NCBI RefSeq assembly: GCF_035688975.1
Contig: NZ_DASSMH010000012.1
Location: 1 to 19,880 of the forward strand
From: CALMNV01 sp035688975
GTDB lineage: Bacteria > Actinomycetota > Actinomycetes > Actinomycetales > Dermatophilaceae
Direction: 5' to 3'
Length of the DNA: 19,880 nt
The notes beneath the pieces were generated by a model. The model did not search any database. It worked only from the letters and a program-made list of their open reading frames with translations, and was not told the origin of the DNA. This document shows positions 6,390 to 11,773 of the stretch, one piece after another. Numbering within the stretch: the stretch's first letter is position 1; each line of letters starts with the position of its first letter. A program made the translations under genes and the position numbers.

Positions 6390-7490
6390 TCAGCCGCCGG
6401 CGAGCAGGCGGGCGGCGAACCGCCCCGCGGCCGCCCCGCTGAGGAAGCTGGCCCGGTCCTCGTCGTAGCCGCGGCCCATGGTGGAGAGCCGCACGGGCGC
6501 CGCCCGCAGCGCCTCCTCCAGCCCGGCGACCGGCACGTCGTGCGCGGTGAGCCGCCCGCCGGAGGCCGCGCACAAGGTGGCCGCCTCCGCGCGGAGCCGC
6601 TCGCCGAACGGTCCGGGCAGGAGCGGGATCGGCACGTCGGCGGGGACGAGGGCCACCCGCCCGTATGCCGTGTGGCTGTGGTGGGAGAGGCCGCGGTGCC
6701 GCTCGCGCGGGTCTGCCTCGCTGACGCGCAGCGCGCACACGGGGCAGCCACCGAGCGTGGCGGCCGCGTTGACCGCCTCGCCGGCCGACGTGCCGGAGAA
6801 CCCCCACCGGGTGCCGGTGCCGAGGTTGCCGGGGCCCTGGGCCACGACGGCGACGTCGGCGGCGACGACGTGCCGGGCCGCGAGCAGCCCGGTGTGGACG
6901 TTGACGGCCTCGAGGTCGCCGCCGAAGGCCTGCCCGACGGTGATCGAGGCGGCCAGCCACCCGGCCTCCCGCAGCGCCGCGACGGTCCGGGACAGGGCGA
7001 GCGGCAGCGCCCCACCGTCGGTCATGACGTAGGCGACCCGGGCCTCGGGCGCGTCCGCCCGCAGGCCCGCCACGACGGCGGGCAGGGCCGAGTGCAGGTC
7101 GGCCACGACGACCGGCAGGCGGCCCAGGGTGTCGGCGTCCGCGAGCAGGGGGTGGTGGACGCTGTCCTGCTCGTCGACGCCGAGGACCATGGTCTGGCTC
7201 GGGGTGTAGCGGGCCTTCACGAGGTGGCCCGGGACCGCACGCACGTCGGCCACGGGCGGGGGCACGTGGTCGGGGGAGGCGATGACGACGGCGAGGCCCC
7301 CGGTGCCCAGGCCGCGCTCGAGGGCCGTCGTGTTGAGCAGCACCGTGGCACCGACCGGCAGCTCCCCGAGGAGCTCGACGTAGCCGATGGCGCGCACCGA
7401 CGCCCCCGCACCGAGCTCGACGGCATACTCGACGGCCCCGGCCCACCGCGCCACGACGGCTGCCACCACCCCGGAGCGCCACTGGATCAC
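6390..7490 (-). CDS. DUF3866 family protein
   Basis: This 366-residue protein belongs to the uncharacterised DUF3866 family, by recall of its pattern and its place beside pafB in actinobacteria. It starts VIQWRSGVV, with a beta-rich N-terminal part, then conserved stretches VYVMTDGGALPLALS-like (YVMTDGGALPLALSRTV), ITVGQAFGGDLEAVNVHTGL and VAQGPGNLGTGTRWGFSG. After these comes a Ser/His-rich SHHSHTAYG segment and PIPLLPG. The Gly/Asp-rich motifs suggest a nucleotide or metal site, but no reaction is known. There is no signal peptide. I chose GTG 7490 because a TAGGGT -10 box lies 7 nt before it; the frame stays open far upstream only as antisense to pafB. Its orientation is opposite to the flanking proteasome genes. 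Confidence 0.8.
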   Translation of the reverse strand: MIQWRSGVVAAVVARWAGAVEYAVELGAGASVRAIGYVELLGELPVGATVLLNTTALERGLGTGGLAVVIASPDHVPPPVADVRAVPGHLVKARYTPSQTMVLGVDEQDSVHHPLLADADTLGRLPVVVADLHSALPAVVAGLRADAPEARVAYVMTDGGALPLALSRTVAALREAGWLAASITVGQAFGGDLEAVNVHTGLLAARHVVAADVAVVAQGPGNLGTGTRWGFSGTSAGEAVNAAATLGGCPVCALRVSEADPRERHRGLSHHSHTAYGRVALVPADVPIPLLPGPFGERLRAEAATLCAASGGRLTAHDVPVAGLEEALRAAPVRLSTMGRGYDEDRASFLSGAAAGRFAARLLAGG

Positions 7491-7497
7491 GAGTGCG

Positions 7498-7503
7498 ACC
7501 CTA
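7498..7503 (-). promoter_or_regulatory. -10 box, leaderless start of DUF3866 gene
   Basis: Read on the minus strand, TAGGGT is followed by 7 nt and GTG at 7490. No ribosome site is present in the interval, so the gene is probably leaderless. Confidence 0.5.
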
Positions 7504-7524
7504 CCGAGCAGTCGCGCCGACGAC

Positions 7525-7606
7525 GGCCGGCACCGGCCGGCACCGGGCGGGCCCGGCCCACGCCGGCCCGCGCCGGCCTGCCGGGGCCGGGCCGCGGCGC
7601 CCGCGG
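7525..7606. repeat. GC-rich short repeats in divergent promoter region
   Basis: The 171-bp region between the DUF3866 and pafB starts holds a perfect tandem 10-mer GGCCGGCACC twice (7525-7544), a run of GGCC/CCGG-rich text, and CCGCGG-cgc-CCGCGG (7592-7606), whose arms are self-complementary. The last element lies just upstream of the pafB -10 box, where a regulator or a DNA structure could act. In such GC-rich sequence some symmetry is expected by chance. Confidence 0.45.
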
Positions 7607-7614
7607 TGGTCAGG

Positions 7615-7620
7615 TAGCGT
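7615..7620 (+). promoter_or_regulatory. -10 box for pafB
   Basis: TAGCGT fits TAnnnT and lies 42 nt upstream of the pafB ATG. That predicts a short leader with GAGGAAGG (7649-7656), 5 nt from the start codon. Unlike several neighbours, pafB is therefore a leadered gene. Confidence 0.5.
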
Positions 7621-7661
7621 CGGAGTGCCCCCGCAGCCCACCCGGATCGAGGAAGGTCTCG

Positions 7662-8645
7662 ATGAGCGCACCATCGCCGTCGGCGGAGAAGACCGAGCGG
7701 CTGCTCAACCTCATCCTGTGCCTGAAGTCCGCGCGCCGGCCCGTGCCGAAGCACAAGATCCGCGAGTCGCTGGAGGACTACCGCCGGGCGCCCTCCCTCG
7801 AGGCCTTCGACCGCATGTTCGAGCGGGACAAGGACGACCTGCGCGAGATGGGCATCCCGATCACCACGACGGTCCTCGACGTGCTCTTCGACGACGAGGT
7901 CGGCTACCGGATCGACTCCTCGGAGGCGACGCTCCCGGAGATCAGCTTCGAGCCCGACGAGGTGGCTGCCCTCGCGCTCGCGGCCCGGGCCTGGTCCGGC
8001 GCCAGCATCGCGGGGTCCGCAGCGGCGGCCGTGCGCAAGCTGCGGCTGTCGGGGGTGGAGATCGACGACTCCGTCGCGGCCGGCGTGGAGCCCCGGGTGC
8101 GCACCCGCGAGCCCGCCTTCGACGCGGTCCACGCGGCGGTTCTCGCCCGGCAGCCGATCACCTTCGACTACCGCAAGGGCTCGGGAGAGACGGGCACCCG
8201 CCACGTGCAGCCGTGGGCCCTGATCAACTGGCGGGGCCGGTGGTACCTCACCGCGCACGACCTCGACCGGGGCGACCTGCGGGCCTTCCGCCTCGGTCGC
8301 TTCGTCGGCCCCGTGCGCAAGCAGGGCAAGGCCGGCACGTATGCCGTGCCCGCGGACCACGTGCCCGAGGTGGCCGTGGCCGCCCAGGAGCCGGAGCCCG
8401 CCGGCACCGCGGTGGTGCGGCTGCGGCAGGGCGCCGGGCACGGCCTGCGCCGGCGGGCCACCGCGGTCCGGGAGGTCGGCGACGAGTGGACGGAGGTCGA
8501 GGTTCCCTACGTGCCGGGCACGACCGAGCGTGAGGTCGCCGCGCTCGGGGCGGCCGCCGTGGCGGCGGCGCCCGCCGAGCTCGTCGAGTCGGTGCGCCGC
8601 ACGCTCGCGGCGGCAGCCGCAGCGCACGCCGCGAGGGTGGCCTGA
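7662..8645 (+). CDS. pafB: WYL-domain transcriptional regulator PafB
   Basis: PafB pairs with PafC; in mycobacteria the complex activates the LexA-independent DNA-damage response. This 327-residue protein has a winged-helix N-terminus (about 9-70), with EKTERLLNLILCLKSARRPVPKHKIRE and a recognition-helix region FDRMFERDKDDLREMG. A linker with a beta hairpin follows, then the WYL domain (about 150-220) with RGRWYLTAHD at 191-200 (W194-Y195-L196) and FRLGRF at 209-214. The C-terminal WCX extension follows (about 235-310). The ATG at 7662 has GAGGAAGG upstream. The stop overlaps the pafC start by one base (TGATG), so the two are translationally coupled. The position after pafA and the FKBP genes matches mycobacteria. 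Confidence 0.93.
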   Translation: MSAPSPSAEKTERLLNLILCLKSARRPVPKHKIRESLEDYRRAPSLEAFDRMFERDKDDLREMGIPITTTVLDVLFDDEVGYRIDSSEATLPEISFEPDEVAALALAARAWSGASIAGSAAAAVRKLRLSGVEIDDSVAAGVEPRVRTREPAFDAVHAAVLARQPITFDYRKGSGETGTRHVQPWALINWRGRWYLTAHDLDRGDLRAFRLGRFVGPVRKQGKAGTYAVPADHVPEVAVAAQEPEPAGTAVVRLRQGAGHGLRRRATAVREVGDEWTEVEVPYVPGTTEREVAALGAAAVAAAPAELVESVRRTLAAAAAAHAARVA

Positions 8646-9649
8646 TGCCCGGGGCGGCGCGTCGGGGCGGGCGCTCCCCGGCCGAGACCGCGACGCAGCG
8701 CCTCAGCCGCCTGCTCGCGATGGTGCCGTGGCTGGTGCAGCACCCGGGGGTGCCGGTCGCGGAGGCGGCGCACGAGTTCGGCGTGAGCGAGCGGCAGATC
8801 GAGGAGGACCTCGAGCTGCTCTTCGTGTGCGGCACGCCGGGGCACAGCCACGCCGAGCTCATCGACGCCGAGTGGGACACCGGCCACATCTTCCTGCGCA
8901 ACGCCGACGACATCGCCCGCCCGCTGCGCCTGACCCGCGACGAGGCGGTGACGCTCACCGCGGGGCTGCACGCGCTCGAGTCGGCCCTCGTGGGACCTGA
9001 GGTCATCGAGCGCACGCTCGCCAAGCTGCGGGCCGCGACGGGCGCCGACGAGCGCGCCCACGCGGTGGCCCTCGACATCGACGACGGCCGCCAGCACCCG
9101 GCCATGGAGCCGCTGCGCGGCGCCCTCGCCGACCACCGGCGGGTCCACCTGACCTACTTCGTCCCCACCCGCGACGAGTCGACGGAGCGGGACGTCGACC
9201 CCATGCGCATCGTCAACCTCGACGGGCACTGGTACCTCGAGGGCTGGTGCCACCGGGCCGTGGGGGTGCGCCTCTTCCGGCTCGACCGGGTCGAGGCGGT
9301 CACCGTGCTCGACGAGGACGGCACCCCGCCGCCGCAGGCCGCGCCGCGAGACCTCGACGTCGACCTCTTCGTGCCCGGGGAGAACGACGTGACCGTCGTC
9401 CTCGAGGCCGACCGCGAAGCCGCGTGGGTCGCGGACTACTACCCCAACGAGGGCGTCGAGCAGGTGGCGGGCGGTTCGCTGCGCATCACCATGCGGGTGG
9501 GCGACCCGACTCTGGTGCGCCGGCTCGTCCTCCAGCTGGGCGGTGCGCTGCGGGTCGTGGAGCCGGTGCAGCTGGCCGAGGCGGTGGCCGCCGAGGCGCG
9601 GGCCGCCCTCACGGCATACGGGGAGGGCCTGGGCCAAGCCGCCGGCTGA
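8645..9649 (+). CDS. pafC: WYL-domain transcriptional regulator PafC
   Basis: This is the partner of PafB, 334 residues with the same architecture. A winged helix spans about 16-62 (RLSRLLAMVPWLVQHPGVPVAEAA, then GVSERQIEEDLELL). A middle region with LTRDEAVTLTAGLHALE follows. The WYL domain (about 150-225) has DGHWYLEGWC at 193-202 (W196-Y197-L198) and FRLDRVEAV at 211-219. The WCX domain follows. In damage signalling the WYL domains are thought to bind single-stranded DNA or another ligand that switches the heterodimer on. The two genes are separate here, whereas some actinobacteria carry them fused. The start overlaps the pafB stop, so equal expression is likely. Confidence 0.93.
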   Translation: MPGAARRGGRSPAETATQRLSRLLAMVPWLVQHPGVPVAEAAHEFGVSERQIEEDLELLFVCGTPGHSHAELIDAEWDTGHIFLRNADDIARPLRLTRDEAVTLTAGLHALESALVGPEVIERTLAKLRAATGADERAHAVALDIDDGRQHPAMEPLRGALADHRRVHLTYFVPTRDESTERDVDPMRIVNLDGHWYLEGWCHRAVGVRLFRLDRVEAVTVLDEDGTPPPQAAPRDLDVDLFVPGENDVTVVLEADREAAWVADYYPNEGVEQVAGGSLRITMRVGDPTLVRRLVLQLGGALRVVEPVQLAEAVAAEARAALTAYGEGLGQAAG

Positions 9650-9665
9650 GCCCAGCACCGACCCG

Positions 9666-9671
9666 TACACT
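9666..9671 (+). promoter_or_regulatory. -10 box for tatA(C)
   Basis: TACACT lies 74 nt before the tatA ATG, within the 95-bp gap after pafC. It predicts a TSS near 9678 and a leader of about 65 nt that ends in the AAGGAG ribosome site (9733-9738). Confidence 0.5.
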
Positions 9672-9674
9672 GGA

Positions 9675-9725
9675 GGTCTGGCAGCCGTGGTGGGCTGCAT
9701 CGAGGGCCCGGACCAGTGGGGCCCG
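9675..9725 (+). other. Structured leader upstream of tatA
   Basis: GGTCTGG (9675-9681) can pair with CCGGACC (9708-9714), enclosing a second stem CAGCC (9682-9686) / GGCTG (9693-9697) with a 6-nt loop. CACT (9668-9671) and AGTG (9715-9718) extend the outer stem in DNA. A competing stem GGGCCC / GGGCCC (9704-9709 and 9719-9724) is mutually exclusive with the outer one. Two alternative folds ahead of a ribosome site resemble a regulated leader, but this is inference. Confidence 0.35.
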
Positions 9726-9744
9726 ACGTCGCAAGGAGACGCGC

Positions 9745-10020
9745 ATGCGCAACATCGGTGCCCCTGAGCTGATCATCCTCGGCATCATCCTCATCGCCCT
9801 GTTCGGGTGGAAGAAGCTGCCTGACATGGCCCGCAGCCTCGGGCGGTCGGCCCGGATCTTCAAGTCCGAGGTCGACGAGATGAAGAAGGACGGCAAGACC
9901 CCAGCCGACGCCGGCAGCGAGGCGTCGCGCACCACGGTGCCCGGCGACGTCGTCGCCCCGGACCCCACGCGGGACGCCCCGCCGGCGCCGAGCCCCCGCC
10001 ACGACGGACCCACCGCCTGA
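9745..10020 (+). CDS. tatA: Sec-independent translocase protein TatA
   Basis: TatA is the pore-forming component of the twin-arginine translocase, which exports folded proteins across the membrane. The protein has 91 residues. The N-terminus is typical: conserved Glu8, one membrane helix (about 7-21), the FGWKKLP hinge (20-26) with the invariant Phe-Gly, then an amphipathic helix (27-45, MARSLGRSARIFKSEVDEM). The tail from about 50 is Pro/Asp/Ala-rich and probably disordered. The ATG at 9745 has AAGGAG 6 nt upstream. TatB is not encoded nearby, so TatA may act with a distant tatB or in a TatAC-like system. tatC follows after 28 bp. Confidence 0.95.
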   Translation: MRNIGAPELIILGIILIALFGWKKLPDMARSLGRSARIFKSEVDEMKKDGKTPADAGSEASRTTVPGDVVAPDPTRDAPPAPSPRHDGPTA

Positions 10021-10048
10021 CTTCTCGGTCCCCTCGCGCCAACCGTTC

Positions 10049-10858
10049 ATGCCATCCCTGCTGCGCAGACGCAATCCGGAGGGCCGGATGGCCCTCGCCG
10101 ACCACCTGCGCGAGCTGCGCCGTCGGGTCACGATCGCGGGGATCGCCATCCTGGCCGGGGCGGTCGTCGGCTGGCTCAACTACGACCGCGTCCTCACCGC
10201 ACTGACCCGGCCTCTCATCGAGCTCGCGACGCAGCGGCACGGTGGCGTCGTCAACATCAACTTCTCGGGCATGACGGACGCCTTCGCGATCCAGGTCACC
10301 GTCTCGCTCTTCGTGGGCCTGCTGCTCTCGTCCCCGGTCTGGCTGCTGCAGATCTGGGGCTTCATCGTCCCGGGCCTGACGAAGCGGGAGAAGCGGGTGG
10401 CCCGCCTCTTCATCGTGGCCGCGGTGCCGCTGTTCCTCGCCGGGTGCGCACTGGCCTTCACCATGGTGCCGAAGGCCGTGGGCGTCCTGCTCGGCTTCAC
10501 GCCGGAGGGCGCCTACAACCTCCAGCAGGCGTCCGACTACCTCAACTTCATCCTGAAGTTCATCCTCGCGTTCGGGCTCGCCTTCCTGCTTCCGGTCTTC
10601 CTCGTGGCCCTCAACCTGGCGCACGTGCTGCCGGGCCGCTCGATGCTCAGGGCGTGGCGGCCGGCGGTCATGGTCATCTTCGTGTTCGCCGCGGTCATGA
10701 CGCCCACCCCCGACCCGTGGACCATGCTCTTCCTCGCGGCGCCGATGATCGCGCTCTTCTTCGGGGCCGTGGGCATCTGCGTGCTCCTTGACCGTCGCCG
10801 GGCCGCCGAGGCCCCGGACTGGATGCACGTCCCGGACGACGAGGCGTCCGCGTTGTAG
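10049..10858 (+). CDS. tatC: Sec-independent translocase protein TatC
   Basis: TatC is the receptor that binds twin-arginine signal peptides; 269 residues, integral to the cytoplasmic membrane. The N-terminal cytoplasmic stretch ends in MALADHLRELRRR, the family signature. Six membrane segments are visible at about 27-43, 80-105, 119-140, 164-190, 204-219 and 223-247, with the conserved QIWGFIVPGL (101-110) and SDYLNFIL (162-169). The ATG at 10049 has no strong ribosome site. The internal ATG at 10088 has GGAGGG 4 nt upstream, but the NPEGRM residues before it are conserved in related proteins from memory, so I keep the longer form. The TAG stop forms part of the next gene's -10 box. Confidence 0.94.
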   Translation: MPSLLRRRNPEGRMALADHLRELRRRVTIAGIAILAGAVVGWLNYDRVLTALTRPLIELATQRHGGVVNINFSGMTDAFAIQVTVSLFVGLLLSSPVWLLQIWGFIVPGLTKREKRVARLFIVAAVPLFLAGCALAFTMVPKAVGVLLGFTPEGAYNLQQASDYLNFILKFILAFGLAFLLPVFLVALNLAHVLPGRSMLRAWRPAVMVIFVFAAVMTPTPDPWTMLFLAAPMIALFFGAVGICVLLDRRRAAEAPDWMHVPDDEASAL

Positions 10859-10861
10859 CGT
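10856..10861 (+). promoter_or_regulatory. -10 box overlapping tatC stop, leaderless dagK
   Basis: TAGCGT begins with the tatC stop codon TAG and is followed by exactly 6 nt and the GTG start at 10868. No ribosome site separates the genes, so leaderless initiation explains the start. Read-through from tatC would yield a start with poor ribosome recruitment. Confidence 0.55.
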
Positions 10862-10867
10862 GCCGTT

Positions 10868-11773
10868 GTGTCACAGCGCATCGCCCTCATCGTCAACCCG
10901 ACCGCGGGTGGCGGCGTCGGCCGGGTGATCGGGGATCAGGTGCGCCTGCTCCTGCGACAGGCGGGTCATCACATCGTCGAGGCCTCGGGGAAGACGTTCG
11001 CCGACGCCCGGGGGCGCGGCGCGCAGGCCGTCGACGAGGGCGTGGACCTCGTCGTCGTCGTCGGCGGCGACGGCACGGCGCACCTCGGCGTCAACCTCTG
11101 CGCCGGCGGCGGCCCACGCCTCGCCGTGGTGGCGGCCGGGACCGGCAACGACTTGGCCCGCAACCTCGGCCTGCCGATCCGCGACGCGCGCGCCGCGGTG
11201 CGGGCCATCGAGACCGGCACGACCCGCCGGGTCGACGCCGGGCGGGTCACGAGCACCGACGGAGCGCAGCAGTGGTTTGCGGGGGTGCTCGGCGCCGGCT
11301 TCGACGCGGTCGTCACCGCGCGTGCGGCGCGGATGCGCTGGCCCCGCGGACAGCTGCGCTACGCCCTCGCGATGGTGCGCGAGCTGCCCGCCTTCCGACC
11401 TATTCCCTACGTCGTGCAGCTCGACGGCATACGGCACGACCTCAGCGCGATGCTCGTCGCGGTCGCCAACACGACGTCCTTCGGGGGCGGGATGAGGGTG
11501 TGTCCCGACGCGGACGTCGCGGACGGGCTCTTCGACGTGCTCGTCGTGCACGCGCTGTCGATCCCCGACTTCGTGCGCGTGTTCCCGTCCGTGTACTCGG
11601 GTAGGCATGTGACGCACCCGGCGGTTCAGATCTGCCGGGCAGCGCGGGTCCGGCTCGAGGCCGAGGGGATCGAGTCGCAGGCGGACGGAGAGGCGATGGC
11701 GAGGCTGCCCCTGGAGGTGGAGAACGTCCCGGGGGCGCTCGAGCTCGTCGTCGGATCGGTGCGTGCGGCATGA
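10868..11773 (+). CDS. Diacylglycerol kinase-like lipid kinase
   Basis: This protein of the diacylglycerol/sphingosine-kinase fold has 301 residues and probably phosphorylates a lipid such as diacylglycerol at the membrane face. The catalytic N-terminal domain starts IALIVNPTAGGG (5-16). It contains VVVVGGDGT (62-70), the nucleotide-binding signature, and AAGTGNDLARNLGLP (89-103). The C-terminal beta-sandwich domain carries GAGFDAVV, VANTTSFGGGMRVCPDADVADGLFDVLVV and a final EADGEA-like IESQADGEAM. GTG 10868 is supported by the TAGCGT box 6 nt upstream. The stop overlaps the helY start (ATGA), so the two are coupled. This gene pair after tatC recurs in actinobacteria as far as I recall. The substrate cannot be read from sequence. 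Confidence 0.9.
   Translation: MSQRIALIVNPTAGGGVGRVIGDQVRLLLRQAGHHIVEASGKTFADARGRGAQAVDEGVDLVVVVGGDGTAHLGVNLCAGGGPRLAVVAAGTGNDLARNLGLPIRDARAAVRAIETGTTRRVDAGRVTSTDGAQQWFAGVLGAGFDAVVTARAARMRWPRGQLRYALAMVRELPAFRPIPYVVQLDGIRHDLSAMLVAVANTTSFGGGMRVCPDADVADGLFDVLVVHALSIPDFVRVFPSVYSGRHVTHPAVQICRAARVRLEAEGIESQADGEAMARLPLEVENVPGALELVVGSVRAA

Noticed and set aside
5653..7482. Minus-strand frame of 609 codons through the repeat array and FKBP gene
   Set aside because: Its apparent repeated peptides (SSGHFRSH, GHST) are only the palindromic repeat translated. The remainder is antisense to the FKBP gene and an alternate frame of DUF3866.
7560..7662. PafBC-type damage promoter motif (TGTC-based element at fixed distance from TAnnnT) upstream of pafB or pafA
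   Set aside because: I looked for it by eye at each -10 box. The nearest TGTCGG-like text, near 3108, is over 30 nt from the pafA -10, far outside the expected spacing.
7491..8627. Upstream extension of the DUF3866 frame, antisense to pafB
   Set aside because: The frame is open only because of GC bias. The family-like sequence begins at VIQWRSG, and a -10 box places the start at 7490.
10088..10858. Shorter TatC from the internal ATG at 10088
   Set aside because: It has a better ribosome site, but the preceding NPEGR residues resemble the N-termini of related TatC proteins, so I kept the start at 10049 as more likely. This is not certain.
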